Assembly: GCA_965225935.1 (NCBI GenBank)
Contig: CBDDCC010000024.1
Location: forward strand, 186,001 to 250,000
Length of the DNA: 64,000 bases
Direction of reading: 5' to 3'
DNA from: CALJXB01 sp965225935
GTDB lineage: Bacteria > Pseudomonadota > Alphaproteobacteria > Kiloniellales > JAKSDN01
This document shows positions 27,752 through 36,372 of this stretch, piece by piece; within the stretch, counting starts at the first letter, position 1; each line of letters starts with the position of its first letter. The notes below the pieces were generated by a model that saw nothing but the letters and a program-made list of their open reading frames with translations, was not told the origin of the DNA and ran no database searches. The translations under genes and the position numbers were made by a program.

Positions 27752-29662
27752 ATGGTCGAATCAGAACCACAACGACGCCTTGCAGCAATCCTGGCGGCCG
27801 ATGTCGTGGGTTATTCCCGGCTTATCAGCGAAGACGAAGACGGCACGTTGCAAGCGTTCAAAACGCACCTTGCAGAGTTCATTGATCCAAAATTCGACGA
27901 ATTCAACGGTCGCTTGTTCAAGACAATGGGCGACGGTCTCCTTGCTGAGTTTGCGAGTGTCATTGAAGCGGTTCAATGCGCCGTGGCAATTCAAGAAGGC
28001 ATGGCAAGGCGCAATGCGGATGAAGCTCAGGACAAAAAGATTGAATTTCGCATTGGGATCAATCTTGGAGATGTCGTCGTCCAAGACGGAGATGTGTTCG
28101 GTGACGGTGTCAATGTAGCAGCAAGACTTGAAGCACTGGCGGACACTGGGGGTATCTGTATTTCTCGCTCGGCGCGGGATCAGATTCGGGACAGGCTCGA
28201 CTATGGTCTGGAAGATTGGGGTGAGGTCGCGGTCAAAAACATTCCGCGCCCTGTGCGTGTCTTTCGCGTTCTGACCGATCCGGAGGATGCAGGCAAAACC
28301 ACTGAGAAAATTACTGGTTCCAGATTAGGGTTTAAGTCCCTCGCGGCGGTGATCTTGGTGGTTGCTTTGGTGACGGCCGGCGCTGTCGTTTGGTGGAAAC
28401 CTTGGGCGAGCGATGTGGAGGCGGCATCGCTCGACCAGATGGCCTTCCCTTTGCCCGACATACCGTCAATCGCTGTCCTGCCCTTCACCAATATGTCCGA
28501 TGACAAGGACCAAGAATTTTTTGCTGACGGCATTGCCGAAGACATCATCACCGACATCGCGAAGGTGTCGGGAATCTTCGTTGTCGCCCGCAACTCCAGC
28601 TTCACCTACAAAGGTCAGCCGGTAAAGGTGCGGCAGATATCCGAAGAATTAGGAGTCCGATATGTCCTTGAAGGCAGTGTGCGACGGGCTGGTGAAAAAC
28701 TGCGTATCACGGCCCAACTGACCGACGCGCTAAAGGGCGCCCACCTTTGGGCTGAAAGATACGACCGTGACGTTTCCGATGTTTTCGCCGTGCAGTCCGA
28801 GATCACCGATCATGTCGTAAAGGCCTTGGCCGTGACACTGAAGGCCAGGGAACATGAACGGCTGTTGCAAAAACACACGACCAATATCGAAGCCTACGAT
28901 GTCTTCCTAAAGGCGCGTCGGGCGGTCGACAAGCCTATTAAGAAAAACATCTTGCACGGAGAAGAGCTGTTTAAGCGTGTGATCGAACTCGATCCCAGCT
29001 TTGCCGGGGGTTACGCCGGTCTCTCTTTTAACTATTCGGTTCAGGTGCGTTTTCAATACGGCGCTACGCCTTTTGAGCATCTGGCGCAGGCGTTCGAACT
29101 TGCCAACAAAGCAATCGAATTGGATCCCAGTTATTCCTGGGGATATATTGCGCTCGGTGGCGCGCATCTTGCTAATGAAGATCCCGATGCAGCGGTCGAG
29201 GCCGTGCGCAAAGCACTCGCGCTGGAGCCCAACGGATATGAAGCCAACCTCTTCATTGGGTTTTATCTTCAATTTGCCGGTGATGCGCCTCTTGCGGTGG
29301 AGCACCTCAATACTTCCAGCCGTCTCAGCCCAGTCACGACCGTCAGGGACTTAGCGTTCATGCAGCTTGCTCAATTTATGAACCGAAACTATGCAGAGGT
29401 AATAAGAATTTCCGAAGAGAGAGTTCAAAAGTTTCCGGGTGGATTCAATCCGACAAATGCGGTTTTCCTGGCTGCGACTTTCGCACTACTGGATAAACCG
29501 GAAAAAGCCGCCGCGGAAGTGGCAGAATTGCTGGAGGCTTACCCTGGTTTCAATCTTTCGCAATGGCGATATGGCAAACTTTGGAAGCGGGAGGAGGATC
29601 GATCCCGATTGTATGAGGCAGCAAAAAAAGCCGGAATACCGGAGTTTCCGAATGAGCACTAG
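27752..29662 (+). CDS. Adenylate/guanylate cyclase with TolB-like and TPR domains
   Basis: A 636-residue fusion. Residues 1-180 form a class III cyclase homology domain (AADVVGYSRL and MGDGLLAEF hold metal-binding aspartates). A single membrane helix follows near 197-215 (LAAVILVVALVTAGAVVWW). Then comes a TolB-like region (PSIAVLPFTNMSDDKDQEFF, and VLEGSVRR later) and C-terminal tetratricopeptide repeats from about residue 390. The cyclase domain should face the cytoplasm, with the rest periplasmic. Base composition is lower in GC than the flanking catabolic genes. It lies between 18-bp direct repeats, suggesting recent arrival. ATG 27716 is an alternative start. Confidence 0.88.
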   Translation: MVESEPQRRLAAILAADVVGYSRLISEDEDGTLQAFKTHLAEFIDPKFDEFNGRLFKTMGDGLLAEFASVIEAVQCAVAIQEGMARRNADEAQDKKIEFRIGINLGDVVVQDGDVFGDGVNVAARLEALADTGGICISRSARDQIRDRLDYGLEDWGEVAVKNIPRPVRVFRVLTDPEDAGKTTEKITGSRLGFKSLAAVILVVALVTAGAVVWWKPWASDVEAASLDQMAFPLPDIPSIAVLPFTNMSDDKDQEFFADGIAEDIITDIAKVSGIFVVARNSSFTYKGQPVKVRQISEELGVRYVLEGSVRRAGEKLRITAQLTDALKGAHLWAERYDRDVSDVFAVQSEITDHVVKALAVTLKAREHERLLQKHTTNIEAYDVFLKARRAVDKPIKKNILHGEELFKRVIELDPSFAGGYAGLSFNYSVQVRFQYGATPFEHLAQAFELANKAIELDPSYSWGYIALGGAHLANEDPDAAVEAVRKALALEPNGYEANLFIGFYLQFAGDAPLAVEHLNTSSRLSPVTTVRDLAFMQLAQFMNRNYAEVIRISEERVQKFPGGFNPTNAVFLAATFALLDKPEKAAAEVAELLEAYPGFNLSQWRYGKLWKREEDRSRLYEAAKKAGIPEFPNEH

Positions 29663-29778
29663 TCAGAAAAAACAATGGTCCGTTTGTCTAACAGCCCACC
29701 GATTTAATCCTATTCTGGCAATAGGTAGCGCATTGTGATGGGCATAATATGTATTTTCCAAACGCCCGAAAAAATTAA

Positions 29779-29796
29779 AAAGTCCGCAACTGGCTA
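29779..29796 (+). repeat. 18-bp direct repeat, copy 2 (right of cyclase gene)
   Basis: Exact copy of 27493-27510, 117 bp after the cyclase stop codon. The similarity ends after GGCTA, where copy 1 continues into the longer 160-bp repeat. Confidence 0.85.
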
Positions 29797-30053
29797 CAGA
29801 CAGCCGCTCGGGCGAGGGGCTCGGAACGACTGCATTCTAGCGTATTCAGGACGTTCCCGAGTTGCCTTCGGTGATCAGTTCGCGCCAACGTCCTGGCAAC
29901 GCGAAGTGTCCCTCTGACGTGCGATTAGGCTCGTGCTGAGCAGGCCCGCAGCTCCGGGCGAATGATTTCGAAGCATCGGTACACGTCGAAACGGAACGCG
30001 CGTCAGCGACCGCCTGAGCGTCATGCTCGAGTAGCGTGTCATTTGACGAAAGA

Positions 30054-30088
30054 GAAGGGCGGTGCCGTCTGGCGGTGCACCGCCCTTC
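30054..30088 (-). terminator. Strong 12-bp hairpin, likely minus-strand terminator
   Basis: GAAGGGCGGTGC and GCACCGCCCTTC pair perfectly across an 11-nt loop. On the minus strand it lies 7 bp after the stop of the decayed gene at 30096 and is followed by TCTTTCGTC, so it fits an intrinsic terminator. Confidence 0.65.
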
Positions 30089-30095
30089 GGACGCG

Positions 30096-30329
30096 TTAGT
30101 CGTCAAGGATCTCGAGCAACGCGGCCATCTCTAAACCAGGCGATTTTCGCGCCTCGACGTATGTGGCGTAGAGCGCGGCGCCTTCAGGCTGCTGGATGAT
30201 CGTGTGATACGCCTGCTCCAAGGAGACCCCATTCTTGGCGGCATACGTCTTGGCGAGCGCATCGAGCCGCTGATCCCGGACAATCCGCCTTCCGGACCTC
30301 GGCGTGCGCCTTGGTCGCGGCCTCGTCCG
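30096..30329 (-). pseudogene. Frameshifted remnant of an unknown gene
   Basis: The minus strand encodes a convincing C-terminal segment (LDALAKTYAAKNGVSLEQAY, then QQPEGAALYATYVEARKSPG, ending LLEILDD stop). Upstream a different frame gives ADEAATKAHAEVRKAD, which looks like the same protein after a frameshift near 30280. No start codon is left. The repeat-like helical composition resembles small phage or island proteins, but the family was not identified. A terminator-like hairpin follows the stop. Confidence 0.5.
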
Positions 30330-30419
30330 CTTACGAATTGGCTGTTAACTCCCTGATATGGGGAACCAAGATCTAGCTCCGCCCAGTGGTGAACGTGCTG
30401 GAAAACGGGAACAGTCTCA

Positions 30420-30538
30420 GCAGTTTACGGAGAGCGAGAGGCCGAATCCGGCCAGGACTGAGAAAGTTCTCTGTGTTATCTCTCTAGAGCTGGAACATGC
30501 CCACGGAGACGGGTTCGCTCCAGTCCCCTGCACCACGA
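30420..30538. repeat. Diverged third copy fragment of the dispersed repeat
   Basis: The block 30501-30537 (CGGAGACGGGTTCGCTCCAG, then CCCCTGCACCAC) corresponds to 13180-13216 and 24749-24785. The preceding 80 bp follow the same layout (TTACGGAGAGCGAGAGGCCG against TTACAGGGACGCAGCGGCCG) with many changes. Confidence 0.55.
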
Positions 30539-30670
30539 CCGGCCGGCCGAATTTTTGGGCGCCCGGGTCTCTTGGCCCCGGAACGGCGGGAGGTCTGGAG
30601 TTCCTAGCTTGCCTCGGACGCGCGGAAACGCGGTGGCGGGCGTTCTACCCCCAATCGGCTCGGCCCCGGC

Positions 30671-30872
30671 TCACCGACGCTTCGGCGCACCTGCGGCCGT
30701 CAACTCGGTCAGCTCTTGCGGTTGCGTGGCGCTTGTTCGGGCCTCTCCCAAAACTGCCACCGCGAGCTCCCAGCGCCCGAGGTCGATCTGGATTCCGTCC
30801 GGACGAAGCGCAACAGGATGCAGCAATTTACGCGAACAGCCCGGTATGGGGAGTGACTGCGTTCGAGTGGGT
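30671..30872 (-). pseudogene. Possible decayed gene fragment
   Basis: A minus-strand frame without a start codon reads like a protein: LLHPVALRPDGIQIDLGRWE, then LAVAVLGEARTSATQPQELT and a stop. No family was recognised. It may be the C-terminus of a lost gene from the same mobile debris as the remnant at 30096. It may also be chance, given GC-rich codon bias. Confidence 0.3.
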
Positions 30873-31252
30873 CAGGCGCGTGTTCTTTGCCTTCCTCGGA
30901 ATCGCCCGAACGGATGCTGCCAGGGATGTCGTTGTCTGTTCGATTGCCGGGAGGTGGTGCAGCTATTGAAATGGGTGAGTCCAACGCGCTTCTTCGATCG
31001 GCTTCGTCCGGAGCACCGGGAATCGGGCGCTGCCAGGTCTCTTGCGTTGCGCACGCTGAGACTATTTCAATCGTCATCTGCAGCCGCGCCGGGAGCTGCG
31101 CAATCATGTCCGGCGGTGCCACCTGGTTCGGCGGCCGGCAGGGTTCTGAAAGGGCGGCGAGAAGGCGCGGATTGGCCTTTGCGGACAACGACTTCCATTG
31201 TCTAATGGCGATCGTCGCCAGGGGGATACAGGACCGAGGACATGGAACAGCG

Positions 31253-32182
31253 ATGAGTTGGCCGCACAAGCTGTTTATGGGGCAGGTTTCGGACTTCGAG
31301 CTTCGGCTATTGCGTGTATTTCAGGTCGTGGTTGAACGCGAGGGCTTTACCGCCGCCGAGGCGGAGCTCGGCATCACCAGATCGACGATCAGCAAGCACA
31401 TCAGCGATCTCGAGATCCGGCTCGGCGCCCGTCTCTGCGACCGCGGCAGATCCGGCTTCGAGCTGACCGATGAGGGCCGGGTGGTCTACGAAGCCGGCGC
31501 GCAGTTGCTGTCGGCGGCCGCGCAGTTCCGCTTGCGGATCAACGAATTTCACCAGGAACTGACAGGCGAGCTCCACATCGGCCTGATCGACACGCTGGTC
31601 ACCATGGAGGAGACGGGGCTGCGCAGAGCGGTAGCCCGCTACACAGACCGACATCCGAACGTGCGTCTCACGACCATGGTCGGCTCGGCGGCCGAGATCG
31701 ACCGAGCGGTCCAGGACCGTCGGCTTCATATAGGTGTGACCGTTGACGGTGACATTGGGGCCGGGATCGTGGGAATTCCCCTCGGGACCGAGGTGAGCTA
31801 CATCTATTGCGGCCGGGACCATGACGCCTTTGACCTTCCCGACGAAAAGATCTCCCTCGAGGATATCAGCCGGTTTCCTTTTGTGCTCCACGGCTACTCC
31901 GAAGCGGAGGCCCAAGCCGTCGAGCGCTGGAATCTCTCCGTATCCTCCATCTCCCATCAGACGGAAGGAATCCTGCTGTTGGTGCTGAGTGGGATGTACG
32001 TGGGCTTCATCCCCGATCACTTCGCTCGGCGATGGGAGGAGAAAGGAGAGATTCGAAGACTCCTGCCCGATACGATACAGAACTCTACCGGCATAGTTGC
32101 CATCACCCACAAGAACGCGCAGGCAAGCCCCATTGTTCAACAGTTCCTTTCGTTCTTGCCAAGCGAACAGACGGCGGCGTGA
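31253..32182 (+). CDS. LysR-family regulator, left border of hydantoin island
   Basis: A 309-residue LTTR. HTH: EGFTAAEAELGITRSTISKH, then ISDLEIRLGARLCDRGRSGF. The effector domain follows from about residue 100. It is clearly paralogous to the LysR at 49639, sharing FELRLLRVF/IDLRLLRVF and RLCxRGRSGFxLTxxGR. Start ATG 31253 (MSWPHK); ATG 31277 is possible. The gene points towards the transporter operon starting at 32817. It probably responds to a substrate or product of the island. Confidence 0.9.
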   Translation: MSWPHKLFMGQVSDFELRLLRVFQVVVEREGFTAAEAELGITRSTISKHISDLEIRLGARLCDRGRSGFELTDEGRVVYEAGAQLLSAAAQFRLRINEFHQELTGELHIGLIDTLVTMEETGLRRAVARYTDRHPNVRLTTMVGSAAEIDRAVQDRRLHIGVTVDGDIGAGIVGIPLGTEVSYIYCGRDHDAFDLPDEKISLEDISRFPFVLHGYSEAEAQAVERWNLSVSSISHQTEGILLLVLSGMYVGFIPDHFARRWEEKGEIRRLLPDTIQNSTGIVAITHKNAQASPIVQQFLSFLPSEQTAA

Positions 32183-32816
32183 GGCCGGATCCCGTCGTCT
32201 CCGGCGTGGTGTGCCAGGACGCCGGTCGTCCCCGCGAGAACTGACTTTCGGGGGTCGCGGATTCCGCTCGGTCGTCCGGAACCGGCGGCGGCTGGAGGAA
32301 TCGGCCGTATCTTGAATGTTTCCGTGTCGCGCCTAGGGTTCTCCGAACGTGTATGGTCGGGAAAGTAAAGTTTCGTCGAACGCTGTGTGTCGTAGGGTCC
32401 TTGTGTGGCTCAACTGGTAGGAGCCAGTGGTACGTCCGGTCGGCGAGATGATGGCCAGAGTGGAAATCGGCGAGTGAGCTCAAAGGCGTGAGTCGGCGCA
32501 GGCCGGCCCGACGGCAGTCCACTACAGGGCGAACGATCGCTTGAGAATTCGGTCTGGGAGAAGATCGCCGGATCTCGATCGGGCCCGGAGTGGCGAAGTG
32601 TTCGTCAAAGTGGTAGCTAATGGACAGGACCGATTGGAGGCGCCAAACACGACTGCGACGCCGTGAGACGGGCTGTCCAAAGGATATGCAAAGCGACCTG
32701 GGACGTGCACAGCAACCTGGCCTCAACAACGGTTCGGCCGACATCTAGGCTAAGAGACCGGAAACCGCCGGCCAGCGGGAGCCTGCCTTAAGAACTAAGA
32801 ATCTGGGAGAAAAACC
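32183..32816. other. Intergenic, about 630 bp
   Basis: No supported gene. A long minus-strand frame (32103-32744) is irregular and overlaps the LysR tail. A 6-bp stem-loop, TGGCTC with GAGCCA, lies at about 32406-32426. The promoter of the importer operon should be in the right part. Confidence 0.5.
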
Positions 32817-34406
32817 ATGAAGCCCCAAGCAATTACCCGACGCGAGTTTCTCGGCACCACGGCTTTAGGCACCGCCGCACTGGTGGCCGGATGGCCGGGG
32901 CGTGTCCGTGCGGCGAGCAGCGATACCCTTGTGGTCACGTCCGGAGGCGAAGCGGTCACGCTCGATCCGCACGTCTCGTTCGACGGGCAGTCGCCTTTGT
33001 TGCACAGGGCGGTGTACGAATCCCTGCTGAAGTACGACGGCGGCACGCTTGAGATCGTACCTCATCTCGCGGAAAGCTTCTCGGTCTCCGAAGACGGGCT
33101 GGTCTACACCTTCAAGATCCGGCCGGGTATCACCTTCTCCGACGGTGAGCCCCTCGATGCGGCGGCCGTCAAGCTCAACCTGGATCGTCAGATAGCTCTC
33201 GAGCAAGGCATGGCATATGCGTTCTGGCCGGTCGAGACAATAGAAGCCACCGACGACATGACGGTCGTCATCACGCTGAACACGCCGATGGATGGATTCT
33301 TGTCGGCCTTCGCCGGCACGTATACGCCTTACATCATCTCTCCGAAAGCGATCAAGGAGAACGAGGTCGACGGAGACTGGGCGCAAGGCTGGCTGCGGCA
33401 CAACATGGTGGGCACGGGCCCCTTCGTCCTGAATTCCTATACCCAGTCGCAGCAGGCGGTATTCCAACGGAACCCGGACTACTGGCGCGGATGGGAGGGC
33501 GAGCACCTGGAGAGGATCGTCGTCAAGTACATACCCGAAGCGACGACCTCCCGACTTCTTCTTGAGCGAGGCGAAGTCGACGTGGCGCTGTTCTTGCCCG
33601 ACGACGTCGTCGAAGCGCTCGATGGAACTCCCGGCGTCGTTGTGACGAACGAGCTGTCATTCAACGCCTACTATATCGTGCTGCCCACTCATGTCGGCCC
33701 GACCCAGGACGTCAAGGTGCGGCAGGCAATCGCCTACGGCTTCGATTACGAGACCTGGGTCAATGAAATGATGCAGGGAAAGGCGGCGCAGGCGCGCGGT
33801 CCCTTGCCGAGCAACTTCACCGGCTTCAACAAGGACACCCCGCAGTATAGCTACGACCCCGCCAAGGCCAAGGAGCTGCTGGCCGAAGCCGGCTACCCTG
33901 ATGGCGGCTTCACCATCAAGTATACCTACGAGAGCGGATACTGGTGGAAACGACCGTTGGGCGAGCTGTTTCAGGCCAACATGCGCGACCTGGGGATCGA
34001 GGTGGAGATCCAGGAGCTATCGCCCTCGGCCTGGATCGACATGCTGTCGAATCCAGAAGTTGCCGAGCATGCCTTCGGTCTGGTTTGGTGGCCGACGCTC
34101 AACAGCGCTTCCGACTATATGTGGACGGTGTTCCACAGCGGCGGTCAGGGATCGGCGGGGTTCAACTGGGGGTACTACGCCAATAGCGAGGTGGACGAAC
34201 TTCTGGACGGCGCGCCGGCCGAATCGGACTTGGCAAAGCGAAACGAGATGTATGCCAAGGTGCAGCGAATCCTGGTCGAGGAGGCGCCGGCCTTGTTCGT
34301 GTACGAGAAGAACTATCGGCTGCCGATGCGCGACAACGTCGAGGGCTTCGTGTTCAACGGCGTCTACATCGAGATGCTCGACTTCTACGCGCTACACAAG
34401 TCCTGA
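32817..34406 (+). CDS. ABC transporter substrate-binding protein, family 5, Tat-exported
   Basis: A 529-residue SBP_bac_5 receptor. The Tat signal is plain: ITRREFLGTTALGTAALVAG, with cleavage around VRAAS. The mature protein has VPHLAESFSVSEDGLVYTFK and YNP-type peptide-binding-protein lobes. AGAAAAACC precedes the ATG. It is followed by two permease genes on the same strand. By context its ligand should be a cyclic ureide or N-carbamoyl compound rather than a dipeptide; this is inferred from the hydantoinase and carbamoylase genes downstream. Confidence 0.93.
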   Translation: MKPQAITRREFLGTTALGTAALVAGWPGRVRAASSDTLVVTSGGEAVTLDPHVSFDGQSPLLHRAVYESLLKYDGGTLEIVPHLAESFSVSEDGLVYTFKIRPGITFSDGEPLDAAAVKLNLDRQIALEQGMAYAFWPVETIEATDDMTVVITLNTPMDGFLSAFAGTYTPYIISPKAIKENEVDGDWAQGWLRHNMVGTGPFVLNSYTQSQQAVFQRNPDYWRGWEGEHLERIVVKYIPEATTSRLLLERGEVDVALFLPDDVVEALDGTPGVVVTNELSFNAYYIVLPTHVGPTQDVKVRQAIAYGFDYETWVNEMMQGKAAQARGPLPSNFTGFNKDTPQYSYDPAKAKELLAEAGYPDGGFTIKYTYESGYWWKRPLGELFQANMRDLGIEVEIQELSPSAWIDMLSNPEVAEHAFGLVWWPTLNSASDYMWTVFHSGGQGSAGFNWGYYANSEVDELLDGAPAESDLAKRNEMYAKVQRILVEEAPALFVYEKNYRLPMRDNVEGFVFNGVYIEMLDFYALHKS

Positions 34407-34453
34407 CCGTCTGAGGTAAGATTTCCGCTTGGCTGAGCGGAGATCCAACCCGG

Positions 34454-35473
34454 ATGGCCCGTAGTATCGCGCGTCGGCTGGCGCTCTTGGTGATCGTCGT
34501 AGTCGGGCTGAGCGTAATCACGTTCAGCCTGACCCACTTGGTGCCCGGAGACCCGGCGAGGCTGCTTGCCGGACAGCATGCCAAACAGGAACAGGTCGAG
34601 GCCATAGCGCGCCAGTATGGCTTGGACCGGCCGCTGTACGAGCAATATATCAAATACATGAGCGGACTCCTCAGAGGGGACCTGGGGCAGTCCATGACGA
34701 CGCGGCGGTCTGTAACCGACGATATCGCGCAGTATCTGCCGGCAACGATCGAGCTGACGCTATCTTCTCTGGTCCTGGTCGTTGCCTTCGGTATTCCCTT
34801 CGGTGTGGTTGCGGCGGTCTCGCGTGGCCGACTGCTGGATCACGCCATCCGTATCCTCAGCATTGCCGGCGTTTCGATGCCGATTTTCTGGCTGGGCATT
34901 GTCATGCAGATCATCTTCTATCGCTGGCTCGACCTGCTGCCGGTCGGCGGGCGCCTCGGTATCGCCGATATAGCGCCGCCCCATGTGACGGGGCTCTACC
35001 TGCTGGACTCGCTGCTTGCGGGGGATTGGCGGACGTTCAAGTCCGCGCTGGTACACCTGATCATGCCGGCGACGGCTCTGGCAGCCGGCAGCCTTGCCGT
35101 AACGACCCGCATGATGCGCGCGTCGGTCGTCGAGTCGCTCGACGCAGACTACGTGCGGACCGCGCGCGCCAAGGGTCTGGCGGAGCGTGTTGTGCTTGCC
35201 AGGCACGTGCTGAAGAATGCGCTCATACCGACAACCACGGTCTTGGGGCTCCAGGTCGGTTTCCTGTTGGCCGGCAACGTGCTGACCGAGGTCGTATTCA
35301 GTTGGCCCGGTATCGGGCTCTATGCAGTGAATGCGATACGCTTCCTCGACTACTCGGCGATCATGGGTGTCACGCTTGTGATCTCTGTGATGTACGTGCT
35401 GGTGAACCTGCTGGTTGACATCATCTACCTGTTTCTCGATCCGCGCATCTCCTACGGCGGCGAACCTTCATGA
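34454..35473 (+). CDS. ABC permease, DppB-like
   Basis: A 339-residue DppB/OppB-type permease: an N-terminal helix (LALLVIVVVGLSVITFSL), LVPGDPARLLAGQHA, then five further helices. The coupling loop is DYVRTARAKGLAERVVLARH, the textbook form. Its end overlaps the next permease by four bases (ATGA). Confidence 0.94.
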   Translation: MARSIARRLALLVIVVVGLSVITFSLTHLVPGDPARLLAGQHAKQEQVEAIARQYGLDRPLYEQYIKYMSGLLRGDLGQSMTTRRSVTDDIAQYLPATIELTLSSLVLVVAFGIPFGVVAAVSRGRLLDHAIRILSIAGVSMPIFWLGIVMQIIFYRWLDLLPVGGRLGIADIAPPHVTGLYLLDSLLAGDWRTFKSALVHLIMPATALAAGSLAVTTRMMRASVVESLDADYVRTARAKGLAERVVLARHVLKNALIPTTTVLGLQVGFLLAGNVLTEVVFSWPGIGLYAVNAIRFLDYSAIMGVTLVISVMYVLVNLLVDIIYLFLDPRISYGGEPS

Positions 35474-36372
35474 CCGCGGCAGCCGAAGACAAGACTGTAC
35501 AGCTGGGCGGCCCGACCGCCGAGCCGCTTGGCGACCGGCAACTGAAGCGCCAGCTACGCCGCCTGCTAAAGAACCCGCTCAGCACCACGGGACTCGTGCT
35601 TTCGACGGCGATCATCTTGGTCGCCGTCCTGGCGCCCCTCATTGCTCCCGTGGATCCGATGGAGATGGATCCGTCAAACCGATTGGCCGCGCCCAGCATA
35701 GAACACATCCTGGGAACCGACGATGGCGGCCGCGACGTCTTGAGCCGGGTGATCGTTGGCACACGCTATTCGCTGTTCGCGGCGATTGCGATTCTTCTGA
35801 TCGCAACGTTCATCGGCACGGCGATAGGTCTCGTTTCCGGCTACGTAGGGGGATGGGTCGATGAGGCGCTCATGCGTATCACCGACATGTTCCTCGCGTT
35901 TCCCGCATTGGTTCTGGCTATGGGGGCGGCTGCGGCACTGGGGCCCAGCCTCGTGAACGCGGTGCTTGCCGCGGCTCTCGTTTGGTGGCCCTGGTATGCC
36001 CGCCTGGTCCGCGGGCAAACGCTTTCCATCAAGAACGAGGCCTACGTGGAGTCCGCGCGCGTGGCCGGCGCCAAGTCGTTTCGTATCGCGACGCGGCACA
36101 TACTCCGGAACTGTTGGACGCCGATCATCGTGCAGATGAGCCTCGACCTCGGCTTTGCGATCCTGACGCTTGCCGGGCTCTCGTTCATCGGCCTGGGGGC
36201 GCAGCCGCCGACACCGGAATGGGGAACCATGGTGTCGACCGGTCGTGACTACTTCCTCGATCAGTGGTGGATGGTGACCTTTCCGGGCCTCGCCATCTTT
36301 CTTTCCGTAATGGCGTTCAACCTGTTGGGCGACGGCATTCAGGAGGCCTTTTCTCCAAGGCTTCACCGTTAG
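35470..36372 (+). CDS. ABC permease, DppC-like
   Basis: A 300-residue DppC-type permease with helix LVLSTAIILVAVLAPLIAPV, the signature ILGTDDGGRDVLSRVIVGT, and the coupling loop YVESARVAGAKSFRIATRH. It is coupled to the DppB-like gene by a 4-base overlap. Its TAG (36370-36372) overlaps the TAA of the convergent ATPase gene (36371-36369), so the last codons of the two genes share DNA. Confidence 0.94.
   Translation: MTAAAEDKTVQLGGPTAEPLGDRQLKRQLRRLLKNPLSTTGLVLSTAIILVAVLAPLIAPVDPMEMDPSNRLAAPSIEHILGTDDGGRDVLSRVIVGTRYSLFAAIAILLIATFIGTAIGLVSGYVGGWVDEALMRITDMFLAFPALVLAMGAAAALGPSLVNAVLAAALVWWPWYARLVRGQTLSIKNEAYVESARVAGAKSFRIATRHILRNCWTPIIVQMSLDLGFAILTLAGLSFIGLGAQPPTPEWGTMVSTGRDYFLDQWWMVTFPGLAIFLSVMAFNLLGDGIQEAFSPRLHR

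Larger units (their letters stand above)
29663..31252. other. Gene debris, about 1.6 kb without intact gene
   Basis: Contains the second 18-bp repeat (29779-29796), a strong hairpin (30054-30088), a frameshifted gene remnant on the minus strand (30096-30329), a diverged third copy of the dispersed repeat (about 30420-30538), and another possible minus-strand remnant (30671-30872). The overlapping frames at 30358-31205 and 30709-31269 look like chance in GC-rich sequence. Confidence 0.6.

Noticed and set aside
30358..31205. Two overlapping plus-strand frames (from 30358 and 30555)
   Set aside because: No domain, no ribosome-binding site, and irregular composition; they cover the region of repeat and gene remnants.
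32403..32440. tRNA D-arm-like sequence (GTGGCTCAACTGGTAGGAGC)
   Set aside because: No matching acceptor, anticodon or T arms in the surrounding 90 bp; it is explained as a short stem-loop.
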